64,000 nt of DNA from Gnetum montanum (Eukaryota > Streptophyta > Gnetopsida > Gnetales > Gnetaceae): positions 144,345-208,344 of the forward strand of contig MNCI01011487.1 in assembly GCA_015680685.1 (NCBI GenBank), read 5' to 3'. This document shows, piece by piece, positions 10,147 to 21,859 of the stretch; the first letter of the stretch is position 1; each line of letters begins with the position of its first letter. Both the position numbers and the translations under genes were made by a program. The notes beneath the pieces were generated by a model that saw only the letters and a list, made by a program, of their open reading frames with translations, made no database searches and was not told the DNA's origin.

Positions 10147-11880
10147 ATGTGCAATGCATGTTCTAAATTCTGTTCGCGGCTTGACATAACTTTTCGGAGT
10201 GCAATAACTTTACGAAAGTGCACGACATTTGAACAAGCAAATTGACGAAGATTTTCTCTTTGTTTAAAAATTAAAACGATTTTGTTTGGTAAATGTGCTT
10301 TTTGGTTTGTGAACCAAGAACCAACCGGTAGTTGGCAAAACGTTGAATTGGAACTTCCAACGATTTCAACCAAAACGTTCGAAGCACTCTCGTGACTTCT
10401 TTTTCTCTTTCTGCTCGTGAGTTGGAACCTTACATCATATCTATAAAGGTGATATTTAATGGTTGAGTGTGTAATTACAGGTATTCTAATCGGATACTCA
10501 GAGAGTAGAATAGGCGAATTCTGCTTTCCGAGTCATACGATTAATACTAAGAAGTATGTTAACCTGACATACAAGCCATAGGTTCAACCTGACATAATTT
10601 TTATTGAAGTGTAGAGTCATCTAATTTCCCCTTTTATAGTCATTACTTCTAAAAAGCTTTATATGGGTGCTTTACTATTTTTCCAAACTCCATGGGTAGA
10701 GTCATCTAGTTTCTCCCCCTTATAATCATAACTCATAACTTTTAACAATCTTTGATCGGATGCTTTACTATTTTTCAAAATGCTTAATTAAAAAGAATGT
10801 AACATACTCTACCATGAAAACCAAAGTGATAATCAAGCTACATCAACATTGTTATAATGTCCATAATTATTGAAATGCTATTATAAATGACAATGACCTA
10901 GCTTGGTTCTCGTGTATGCTTATTCTTCTAATGATCTTATCATAATCTACACCTACGTATATTATAGAATTATATAGATAAGGCTTTTTCTTTGTTGGCT
11001 AGGCTAAAATTTTATTGTGTCTTGATTCTCAATATCTATTGGATACCAGAAATATACCTCCCATGTGTTTTAAAAATATCATTAAGAAAATTACTTATGT
11101 TCTTAGTAACACGTAGAATGAATCAACCAAAATTGCAACTTTAACATTTCACTTATGTCTAATATGTTTAAATGTAAAAATATGTAGTGTTCATCTTCAA
11201 TGCTATTACTTTGTATTGCATAATCAACATATTTGTTATTCATGAGGAACTTTGAGCTATCTTCCTATTTCAACTTTTAAATGATATGATCTCATTTGTG
11301 CTCTACTAAGTGTACATCACAAATGATGAGGTGTTAACCTAGTGATAAAACTTTTGATTTAAAAACTCTAGGTTATGGGTTTGATTCCAATGGATAGAAC
11401 TAAGTTATAAATTTTTATTTAAGTTTTAGGAACTATCATTTAGGGGTTTGAACTTGGATGTATCCACTTAAAGAGGTTAGGCTTTCATTTATCAATTGAC
11501 CCTCTTCAAACTCCACTTTGCAAGATAAAAATTAAGGCTCCTGCTTCTGATCCTTTTAAATAGAAAGGAATAACAATGGATAAATAGTTTTACTTTAAAT
11601 TAAAGCCTCCATTAATACTATTCAAATAGAAATAGTTTTTTCCTTTGTATTTTCTTAATGTTTTTGAAATACTATTTGTTTCATCAACTTGTAAACCTTC
11701 TTATGATTAGAATAAATAATTTTCTCTTAAATATTCTATTTGTTAAGCTATAAAAATTTTCCATGAAACCATCTTTTATCTTGGATTTCCATCATCAGAT
11801 TTTTTAGATTATTTATCTAGTTTGAATTTAGAAAGATTATGAATGTAAGCTATAAATTGACAAATAGTTTCAATTTATAA
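10147..11880. other. 5' flank of the bromodomain gene and AT-rich DNA
   Basis: The first 300 bases upstream of the gene are less AT-rich and probably contain its promoter and 5' UTR. A weak TATA-like sequence (minus strand tttatagatatg) occurs near 10440. The rest is AT-rich with short repeated phrases (tagagtcatcta near 10612 and 10698) and no recognised gene. Confidence 0.35.
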
Positions 11881-11899
11881 GGGCATCATCTCTTCTTCA

Positions 11900-12720
11900 A
11901 CAAGTATAATATTATATTAACTTTATCTCTTCACTTTGAATTCATTAAGCAAAAAAAGCTTGTGAAGATATTCTTTCAATTTTTAATATTTACTTACTAA
12001 ATGAGAACCCCATAAATAATATTTAGTTGAAGAGTGGCATGATAGATTTACTTTCAAATACCCCAAGCTAAAATAGACTTCTTCTTCCATTTGATTATCA
12101 AAGTAAATATAACTTTTGTACTAATTGAAACTCTTCAAGTAATATACTAAGTGAATTGCAAGAGCATTATAAGCTAAGATATTTATACGAGAAGGTTATG
12201 TCCACATATTCACTTCCTAAAGGGAAATTATATAACTTATTACTTGTACCACAGATCATGATTTTAGTTTTTTAAATATTAACTTTCATTCATGAATGCT
12301 AATAAAAGTCATAAAGAGTATTAAGCATTTGTTGCAATCCTTCCATTAAATTTGAAATCAAGACAATATCATCAACATAAAGTAAGAGTTTGATGGAATG
12401 ATTTTCAATTGTAATTATAAATTAAGTTATTATTTTATTTATCGACTCTTCAAGTTCATTAACAAAATACCCAAATAAATTATAAGAAAAAGGATATCAT
12501 TGTTTTACAACAATAAAAATATTAAATAAAATTATTTCTTGTCCATTTGTAAATTGAATACATGCTTCTTTGTAATGTTTTTGGAATACAAATAACATTG
12601 TGTTAGAAACTTCTAAATTTTTCAAACACATAAATAACTTGCTTCAAAGCATAGACCTTTGAGAAATCTATAAAGTAAATAAATGTTTTTTTATGTGAGT
12701 CCTTTTTTTTCTACCAATAG
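11900..12720 (-). mobile_element. LINE (L1-type) remnant, RT core
   Basis: Minus-strand translation shows IKLLLYVDDIVLIS with the YVDD codons at 12379-12368, preceded by FIDFSK and LFGYFVNELEE blocks and followed by a KTKIM block. This order fits an L1-clade reverse transcriptase. Stops and frameshifts are numerous. The AT-rich continuation to about 11900 is probably the C-terminal part. It is inactive and differs from the plus-strand LINE at 6716. Confidence 0.65.
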
Positions 12721-13820
12721 GATATTTTAAAATAATGAGATTATCTATGGTAAAGTGTTGCTACATATTAAGCTTTATTTACATACCATTTTAATGATAA
12801 ATTATGAAGCCTACATTATGTGTGCTCACAAGACTAGCTAAATGTTATGCTACAAGGTGAGCTAAGGAAGGAAGATAGAACTGACTTTCCCATTTTTAAC
12901 CTCCATCATGCATTTTGACCTTTTTAGTAACTTTTACTTTCATCATGACTTTAAGGAATAACGTGCAATGAATGTAGGACCTCAATGTTAGTCACAACAT
13001 CCACAAAAGGGTTACAATAGAAGTCATGACATAACAGTCAAATGTTTAAATTTATCACAACCATCACAACTAGTAACATAACTCATGGAAGAACTTGTAA
13101 TGTTTCATTTGCAATAATTTGGAATTAGTTTCCAAACTACTAGCATGCATGCAAGGTAAGGAAACATCACTACCAAGGAAAATTGAAGAAAAAAAGACAT
13201 ATAGACATAGAGAAAGAATAGGAATATAGAAAGGATTTATGCATTGAACTTAATAGAGTAATGAAGGTTGAGTTGATTGTTATTTTTTGAATTAGATAGA
13301 ATAGAAGTTTTATCTCTTTCATGTATTCTCTTTTGTTCTTATTTCCACCTCATAGAACCCTAGTTTCTCTTTCATTGTACTACAAATTTAAGTTCAAGTG
13401 TTGGGATTAATAAAGTTTCTACATCACCATTATCTTATGTTTTTAATGTTAAATTGAAAAAGTTAAGAAAAATATGTGTTTTCAATTGTTAAAATGCTTT
13501 TGAATAATTATAAAGTTGGAATTATCTCTTGCTATCCCTTCTTCCACAAGTAGCAATAGATAAATTCATAACATTTTTTATACTATTCTAAGTATGTGAA
13601 GGAGGAGAATCTTTCAACGAATTATGAAAAGAAATAAGAAATTTAAAAATATAAATTTTTCTTTTTCTTTTATGAGATTAGTTTTATGTATTTTACATTT
13701 AACTCTATATTTTTCCTTTTCTGCAATTTTTATTTTTCTTTAATTGAATCTTGAATAAGGTATGATAATGTCTAAGATGGTAAGTATCAATCAATATCTT
13801 CAATAGAAGCGTGATGGAGA
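12721..13820. other. AT-rich stretch without recognised genes
   Basis: No reading frame, RNA gene or clear repeat was recognised. Confidence 0.4.
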
Positions 13821-15260
13821 ATGACTGATTTAAGAAAGGGAAAAAGAATTTTAAAAATTTTTGAAAATGTATCTTCAATAGCAAATTCTTATTCTCCTCT
13901 TGTTCATGTATCTTCTCCTTTCCTTTCCATCATATCTAATACTAATGCAAATTCTATATCAAAATCAAGTATGTGCTCTTACCCAAATCTTGAAGATATT
14001 GTTACCATTAGTAATGCACATGCTTTTCTTTACCAAGGATGCGATATAGCTCTAATTAACCAAATCAGTCTTTCTCAAAATGCAATGATAACTGATGTTC
14101 AAAGTGCTTTCATATCTAATAATGTGAGTACTATTGAAAATATGTTTGTTCCAATGAATGTGGGATCTACTCTTCATGTTGGAAATATAGGTAACTTTTA
14201 TGTTTCTATGTGTTACTTAAAATGTGCCTACAGATTATAGAAAATTAACCTTAGCACAAATTGATGAACTAGAAAAAATGTGATTTAGAAATGTTAGCTT
14301 CTAATAATTTTCGCTCATTTGAATCACCCCATTGAATAGCCAATTATTCTTAATTCCATTCCATATATCCAAAAAATTAATTTTCAACACCAATCTACTC
14401 AAGCATAATATTTTTAGCCTATTTCTCCTAAAATCCAACCCTACATATGCTTAAAATATTGTTAAATCCTTTATGCATATTCAAAATCCTAATGTGTTTT
14501 AGCCATCAATATTTCATATCCCATCACAAATACAAGTTTCAAAACCTAAACATATATTGCCAACCTCAATGTATGATCAAATGTCATTTATAACTATTCT
14601 AAATAATAATATGGCTTATGATTCAAGTGGTGTGTGTGATGTTAATATTGCTTGTATTGTGGATAATGTGAATGTTGTGGATTAGAAATATTTTAATGCT
14701 GATAATGTTAGTAATAATGATGCTATAGTTGTGGCTAATGAGAATAAATCCCATCATGAGATTGTTAGTGATCATAAGGTTTTTATGTCATAATGTCCTT
14801 TCTTGGATGCTTCTAGAGTGATTATTTACATTTGTCTCGAGGATGATTATGTTTATATGGTAGAAGGTGATCATTTATATGATCATAGATTAGAAAAGAA
14901 TGTTGGACATTAGTTTATTTTGGCTAATAATTATGTGCATAATAAGAGAAGTATATTGGTTTATGATTATCATAGGAAAGAGATTCATTTTGTTGGTCAT
15001 GATGTTATTTCTTCTAATGAAAATGTATGATTTGATCTCATTACTCATGCTAATATGACTTATAAGTCCTATTACAATTCTTATTCAATTTTTTTTCAAA
15101 ATTTATTGAGCATTTAGAGTTAGTTCAAGATGAAGTTAAGGATAGTAGTTCTTGGAAAACTATTAGTTGCATTAGGGATAATGATCGTACATCATGGGAG
15201 ATAGTGACATCCATTATAGTTGATGATTATGATTCTTGGGGAAGTAATAATAGATTTTAA
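13821..15260 (+). pseudogene. Decayed reading frame of unknown identity
   Basis: An open segment of 139 codons starts at 13821 (MTDLRKGKRILK). Beyond it, a plus-strand reading continues with coding-like composition (Asn, Val, Asp and His rich, for example SHHEIVSDHKVF near 14750) but with many stops to about 15260. No domain was recognised. It may be the gag-like part of an old retroelement, which is a guess. Codon-like periodicity is the only support for it being former coding sequence. Confidence 0.35.
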
Positions 15261-16668
15261 TCTAGATATCAAAATAGAAGATGAACTTGCTTTTGAGAAA
15301 ATGGATTTTTAGGAGGATTCACTCCTCAACAAGTATAATATGTAGCTCAAATGCATTACCCATTTAACCCTTTAAGTTTAGATGATGTTTTGCCTCCTTG
15401 CAAACATGATGAAGTTGAAAAAGAGGTATTATTATTGTTGTATAGGTGATTAAAATGAAGGATAAGATACCATGTTTATATACCTCCTTGTGTCTATGGG
15501 ATGCATAGTATCTTTGGTTATGAGATGAATTTTTCTTGTATGTCCATTTGCTCCATTTGGTTAGGAAGGCTAGGATAAGATTGATATTTGCTCTAAGACA
15601 TTTATTTTATTATATCTTTTTATATTTGGTGTACTATTTTTTTAACGTTTCTAAGTGGAGATACTTTTTGATTATTTTCATTCACATGCCTATTATGAAA
15701 TATGCTTTTACTTCTTGTTTGTATATTTTTAATTTCTTAGTTCACTTGTTTTCTTCAAGCTTCTCCATTGACTTATTAATTTTGCATTTTCCAATAACCT
15801 AGAATTTTCATTTTTGAATCTAATGCTTATTTTAAATGTGCATTAAATGCATACCTTATGTTGCTAAAGTTCTAATTTGATTAAGGATCATGGATGATTA
15901 TGGTTATGTAAGTCATATTTATTATTATTTAATGCTTGACCTCAATAGTGTTTAGCTTACATTAAGATTCTTATGGATTGTCAATGGTAATCTCTTTCAA
16001 GTTTGATTTATTCTTATACACATTTGATGTCTAATCATACTTAGTTTCTTCAAATTACGAGATGAATTTTATGCTTATTATGTTTTCTATTTTGTTTATA
16101 TTTTCAACTACTAATAACCAATATAATCTTGATTAATGATATTTGTTTTTATACTATCAAGATCAACTAATGTTGTATTATCCTTATAAGCTTCTATCTT
16201 TAAAGACATTTGGTGATAAGATAAATGGATCATTTATTATTTAAAAAGTAACACAGTATTTCAGTAGTGTTATGTTATGTTGTTGCCTTATTCTTCGAAG
16301 TGGCTTTGATAATCTATATCTTTATTATGCACTTTATTTTAATTAGTCACTTTGATGATTGGCTAATGGAGTAAGGTCACTCTAATTTTCTTTAACCCCT
16401 CAAAGCATACTAAATCTAGAATATATGCTAGACAAATTAATTACTAGAAAATAAGAAAACTAGCTATCTATTATTAAACTTGGAAGAAGGTTACAATTAT
16501 AATAGATTCACAAACCCATAAAACATCATACTAAAACACTCACATACTTAAAAATATTGTAGAGCATAAGGCTTTACAACTACACATGCAAGAAATCTTA
16601 ATGTAAGATATACCTCTTCATCACACACAAGACCAAGATCCAAACACATATAGACATAATGACTAATA
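15261..16668. other. AT-rich stretch up to the element 2 insertion point
   Basis: No gene was recognised. A short open frame at 15536-15802 is rich in Phe, Tyr and Leu, as expected by chance in AT-rich DNA. This sequence was contiguous with 31369 onward before element 2 inserted. Confidence 0.4.
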
Positions 16669-16673
16669 CCATA
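16669..16673. repeat. Left target-site duplication of element 2 (CCATA)
   Basis: CCATA lies directly outside the LTR start at 16674, and the same five bases follow the other LTR end at 31364-31368. Five bases is the usual Ty3/gypsy duplication size. Confidence 0.85.
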
Positions 16674-18195
16674 TGATGAGTGGCGAGGTACCCCTACTCT
16701 CAACCATACGAATATGAGCGTTCACGCATGATCTGGTCAAACTCTGCAAATGGGCTAGTTGTGGTATCTAGATAGTTACACGTTGATCGTAGTTCGCTAT
16801 CTTCCCACCTGGACTAGTATTTACTTNNNNNNNNNNNNNNNNNNNNNNNNNNNNNNNNNNNNNNNNNNNNNNNNNNNNNNNNNNNNNNNNNNNNNNNNNN
16901 NNNNNNNNNNNNNNNNNNNNNNNNNNNNNNNNNNNNNNNNNNNNNNNNNNNNNNNNNNNNNNNNNNNNNNNNNNNNNNNNNNNNNNNNNNNNNNNNNNNN
17001 NNNNNNNNNNNNNNNNNNNNNNNNNNNNNNNNNNNNNNNNNNNNNNNNNNNNNNNNNNNNNNNNNNNNNNNNNNNNNNNNNNNNNNNNNNNNNNNNNNNN
17101 NNNNNNNNNNNNNNNNNNNNNNNNNNNNNNNNNNNNNNNNNNNNNNNNNNNNNNNNNNNNNNNNNNNNNNNNNNNNNNNNNNNNNNNNNNNNNNNNNNNN
17201 NNNNNNNNNNNNNNNNNNNNNNNNNNNNNNNNNNNNNNNNNNNNNNNNNNNNNNNNNNNNNNNNNNNNNNNNNNNNNNNNNNNNNNNNNNNNNNNNNNNN
17301 NNNNNNNNNNNNNNNNNNNNNNNNNNNNNNNNNNNNNNNNNNNNNNNNNNNNNNNNNNNNNNNNNNNNNNNNNNNNNNNNNNNNNNNNNNNNNNNNNNNN
17401 NNNNNNNNNNNNNNNNNNNNNNNNNNNNNNNNNNNNNNNNNNNNNNNNNNNNNNNNNNNNNNNNNNNNNNNNNNNNNNNNNNNNNNNNNNNNNNNNNNNN
17501 NNNNNNNNNNNNNNNNNNNNNNNNNNNNNNNNNNNNNNNNNNNNNNNNNNNNNNNNNNNNNNNNNNNNNNNNNNNNNNNNNNNNNNNNNNNNNNNNNNNN
17601 NNNNNNNNNNNNNNNNNNNNNNNNNNNNNNNNNNNNNNNNNNNNNNNNNNNNNNNNNNNNNNNNNNNNNNNNNNNNNNNNNNNNNNNNNNNNNNNNNNNN
17701 NNNNNNNNNNNNNNNNNNNNNNNNNNNNNNNNNNNGCATTTAACAACAGGAATAGTAAATGATGGTAAAGAAATATTAACTAAGAAAACAATAAATAACA
17801 ATAACAATTAAGAATAACAGTTAAACAATTAAAACTAAGTGAATGGTACAATGATGAAGTAATCTCGATCTTTATTTCTGGTCATGTATGCGTCCAAGTA
17901 CGTCACACTTGAAATAAAGGTGTTGTACAATTACAAGCATCACATTGCAAACATGCACTTGGGAAAATAGTCTAACTCCTATGGAAACAAACTACAAGGG
18001 CTTTGCTACAACTACTAGAAAGATACTCAAGTGTGGCGCAAGAACACTTATTTATAGGCTAGAATAGGTGCTACGTAACTGAGGCCACATAGACTTATGG
18101 AAAGATGCGTCGACGAGGCCACGTCGACGCGATCGTGTATATGGGGCCCCATATATGCAGCCCAGTCGACACATCGACTGCTTAGTGCTTCATCA
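16674..18195 (-). mobile_element. 3' LTR of element 2, interrupted by an assembly gap
   Basis: It runs from TGATGAG (16674) to CTTCATCA (18195). The minus-strand TATA box is near 18050 (plus tatttata). Upstream of it are palindromes gtcgac and tatatggggccccatata (about 18105-18170). Sequence on both sides of the gap aligns by eye with the 5' LTR outer portions. Confidence 0.85.
16827..17735. other. Assembly gap (run of N)
   Basis: There are 909 undetermined bases inside the 3' LTR. The matching interval of the 5' LTR (from the block at about 29866 to 30145) is only about 280 bases, so the gap size is either nominal or hides extra sequence. Confidence 0.95.
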
Positions 18196-18353
18196 TACCC
18201 CGACAATTGAGTAAAAACTTGTCCTCAAGTTTCATTACAATTTGAAAGGTATGAACTTCTTATTACAACACACATGACTTGACACACATGACACAACACC
18301 AACTTTACTAACACACTAAGTGCCCGAGTGTACAGAGAAGGACAAATTACAAA
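18196..18353 (-). other. Polypurine tract region of element 2
   Basis: Directly inside the 3' LTR the minus strand reads cttgaggacaag, then a purine tract ending tgtcggggta at 18196. The layout is the same as at 610-638 and 57327-57360. It marks where plus-strand DNA synthesis would start. Confidence 0.65.
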
Positions 18354-21285
18354 ATGGTAGTGTTCAGAGACAAAATTGAACACCCCAATGATCCTGGATT
18401 CTCTGTTGTGCTAAAAGATGCAAAAATTATTGGAGAAGATCACACCATCCTTGGTGGTGGTGGTTCTGACAGACCTTCACCAACCTCTGGCACATGTGGT
18501 GGTGGTGGCGCAAACAATGGTTGTCCCACAGCAACTACAACTTCCAAAGGCAACCGAAAAGCCTCCAAGAGAGCCCTTATTTTCTCTTCCTTGCTTCTGG
18601 AATCATTCACTATCTAAGCAGCTTCGCCAGCATGTGCCAAGATTGGAACCTCCCAAGGGCATGGAAGTGCAAGAAAGAGTTCTTTCAAATTGACAAACTA
18701 AGCTGCAAACTATTTTCGTTCGATGTCGAACGCTTGGATTGATGTCTTCAGCTGCTGGTAGTCATTCATTCCTTGGACCAAGTTCTCAGTGATCACACAT
18801 TGCCATTTAAAATATGTGCGAAGAACCTCAAGTTCCGCATTTGCTATTTCCAATTTTTGTTTTGTCACTTTATGCACTTGGAACTCACCCTCGTATAAAG
18901 AATACAAGGTGGCCACTTGCTTTTCTAGGACAAACCACGGTCTTCCAGCTATTAGCATAGCCAGGTTTGCATAGCGAAGGTTGGCCAACTCCATGTACTC
19001 TATCATTTCTTCAATCTGTAGTTCCTTGAGGTGAATCTCAGCCTAGTTGTAGGTGTTCAATCCATCAAAGATGGGTTGCCACATCTCACCTCCTTCTCAA
19101 AGCTACTGGAGCGCTTGGTTTAACTTGGCCTTGGCAACTTGAATATGCTTTTCATTCACTTCCTTCTACAATCCCACTTGGTCCCTATAATGATTTTTAA
19201 CTTTCTCAAACTTAAGGGCTTCACTTTTCCAAGTGGCGATTTTGATGACTAATTTTTGTCACAAGGCACGAACCTCCTCCATAGACAAATTCCAATTTTT
19301 AGCAGCCAACCTCCTCACATTAGTGTTCACCCTGGCTAGCTCCTCCTACTATTGGTGGATAAAGCTTTTCATGTGCTGATTTTCATCACCAATATTTCAC
19401 AGACAATGAACTTCCGCAGTCAACCTAACATTCTCCTGGCAAACCTCTATCAAGTCCTTGTTTAGATGATATGCATGAACATCTACCAAGGACTTATCAA
19501 AGATCACCAACTCTCGCTCATCCTCAACTATTTGGAGTTTAACTTGAAGCTGTTGAAAAGCTTCATCTCAAGTGAGTTCACGGTTGAGGAGAGCTGGATC
19601 GGCAAGTTGGGCCCTTAATTGGGCAACTTCTGTTGTCAAGCATTGACAATTTGCTTGAGCAACTTTGAGTTGCCCCTCCAAGATGAGGCTCTTACCCCTT
19701 GCTGAGAGTAACTCTAACTGGGTTGCAATGATGTTGTCTGGAAGATCAAAGACATATAAAAGCAGTTGCCCAGTTCCCACCAATCAGTCCAACAGTTCTT
19801 CATGTTGGGTTGCATCGATCCTGCTACATGAAGTCCCTACGGATGCCTGTACATCTTCAAGTCCATGTACATTTGGTACAAGTGTTGCTGGTGCATTAAG
19901 GGCCATAGTAATCATGTCAGCAACCACTTCAGCTGTAATCTCCTGTCCCTGGTGCTGCATCACCGGGACTATCACCCCCTCTCCATCCTCCAAGCGTAGC
20001 GAAAAAGTAGCGACATTTCTTGAAATTTTAGGAAATAACTATTAGGTGGATACCATTACTTCTTGGACACTAGGATCAGTTCTTGTAATTACTTGTGTTT
20101 AGGTGACAGAGAACATTGGCCCTACTCTTTCTAGCAAACTTACTGATCGAGCCACTTGCTCTAGATGTCTCATTGTAGGGCGATAGATTGAAGGGTATCC
20201 TCCTCCACCAATCCCTACAGATTGCTCTTGTTGGCTCAAGAGCGATTGTCGGATCTCACGTATATGTTCTGCAATTATTTATGAACTTGACCTCATTGTT
20301 TGCACAAGTGGTAAAGGTGGTTGCTACTCTTCCTTAGTTCATGTGGTGGCCAAAGTCTTGTCTTTCATCATTTCCCACCATGAGGCAATCGAGGTGTGCC
20401 GAAGTGTATCATTGGTGTATCGTGCTATCCTTATCCATTTGCATAATTTTCTAATTAATCATGGAAAGGGTAGATCCCACCTTCCACGTTCTCTTTCAGA
20501 AAATCTTTTCTCAATCTCCAAAAACAACAATTGTGGAAGGCTCATTGGGAATTTTCCACTTAGAGTGGCACATGCATGAGTGGAGAAGGCAGTGATCTTG
20601 CTAGGTCTTACCATTGGATTCAAATGGTAAGATAAAATTTTTGAATAAACCCTCTCTATGGTGGTCAAAGTGCCAAACTCTTTGCGATCCACCCCAAAGA
20701 ACCACCTGATCCACTCCCCTTTTACCTTGGGATTTGCTTGCTTAGGGATCTCTACGACATCAACTTCGGTCTCTGGCAACCCTAGAGCTTGTGCGATCAC
20801 TTCCGTAGAGTAAGAGACATAGACTTCCTCGATTCTTACTCTGGACCCCAACTACTAATTTGTCTAGAAGAGATAAGTATCTCCTAAATACCATTCACCA
20901 CTGGATGTGATGATTGGCCACATAGGAGAGTTTTGCAATTAGATCTTCACATCTTCTAGTGCATTCTCAAGAAATGGTCCAAATTTCAACTCTTGCAGGA
21001 CCATTCGTTGCACCTCCCTTGGCCTAATAGTGTCAAGACATGTCTAGGTCAGGGTGACCTCAAGCTGTGGCGCTATCATCGGAGTCTCATCCCCTTGCGA
21101 TTATTCACTAGGAATCTCCTCTTCAAGAATATGATGAATAGATTCCACATCAGGTCCTTTGTAGAGGGGGCCAGTTGCATGGGAACTCTCTGCGTGCTCT
21201 AGGTGTCGCACACCTCGCCCTCTTCCCACTCTTGGTCACTTGTCCCTTGGTTGGGATGGTCCTTCTCCCCTTGGATGCCTCAATT
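18354..21285 (-). pseudogene. Sense accessory gene of element 2 (transposon-like domain plus coiled coil)
   Basis: Open pieces 20851-20459, 19993-19784, 19783-19568 and 19006-18710 all lie in one minus frame, separated by a few stops, so they come from a single protein of roughly 800-950 residues. A candidate start is an ATG near 21283, directly after an acceptor-like tttgattgcag. The N-terminal half has YSTEVIAQALGLPETEV and GEWIRWFFGVDRKEF, resembling the putative plant transposon protein found as an extra ORF in Tat elements. The C-terminal half is rich in Leu, Glu and Gln in heptad-like spacing (ATQLELLSARGKS, TTEVAQLRAQLA, KLEIANAELEVL), so a long coiled coil. Element 3 carries the same C-terminus. 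No function is known to me. Many stops are TAG or TAA where Gln is expected. Confidence 0.7.
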
Positions 21286-21720
21286 TCAGTGTCATCTGCA
21301 ATCAAACATAACCATTAATTAAATTTTGCACAAGTTGCTCAAAATGGCCCTCATACACTTTCTCATTTTGACTGGGTTATGGTACTGGCACATGCATCCC
21401 ATTAAATTGCCCGAAGTATTAGTTGATGGGTTAGAACCAAAAAATAATAAGGCATGAATTGGAGTTTAAGTTATTTTTTTTTGTTTCTTCCCTTAAGAGG
21501 TGTTAAGTCTATATTAAATTTAATTTTAATTTTAATTACAATAGACCTCATCCCTTCTCTCCCCCACGACTAAGAGCATAACTTCGGTTGCTAAAGAGGG
21601 GAAGGATAGGGGGATGTGGATGCGCGAGAGAAATTGTAGGTACTTGGGAAGAAGAAGTGAGGAAAAAAATGAAAAATCTCCCCCCAATTTGTTTGCAAAA
21701 TGAGCAAAAATGCATGGTGC
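21286..21720 (-). other. Leader between the internal promoter and the accessory gene
   Basis: No protein is supported. A polypurine-like motif (minus strand agtcgtgggggagag) lies near 21555-21575. An intron may be present, since an acceptor-like tract precedes the candidate ATG; no donor was fixed. Confidence 0.4.
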
Positions 21721-21728
21721 AATGGGGG

Positions 21729-21853
21729 TATATATAGAGTTTTTTTGCTGCATCAATGAGGCTACATATATGCGGCCATGTATATGTAGGGGGCTACATA
21801 TACAGGGCCTAGTCGATGTAGGGGGTTGCGCACGTTGACCAGCATTGACTAGA
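21729..21853 (-). promoter_or_regulatory. Candidate internal promoter of the accessory gene, U3-like
   Basis: The minus strand has TATATATA at 21736-21729. Just upstream (21755-21853) is a block with palindromic tatatg/catata phrases. Plus sequence acatatacagggcctagtcg (21796-21815) resembles ccatatatgcagcccagtcg (18149-18168) in the LTR, which likewise sits upstream of a TATA box. The segment lies between the spacer and the accessory gene and points at the latter. The likeness is short and judged by eye. An old LTR fragment is the main alternative. Confidence 0.5.
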
Positions 21854-21859
21854 CAAATA

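Noticed and set aside
16759-17811. Long open frames across 16759-17811 on both strands
   Set aside because: They consist of undetermined bases read as open; not genes.
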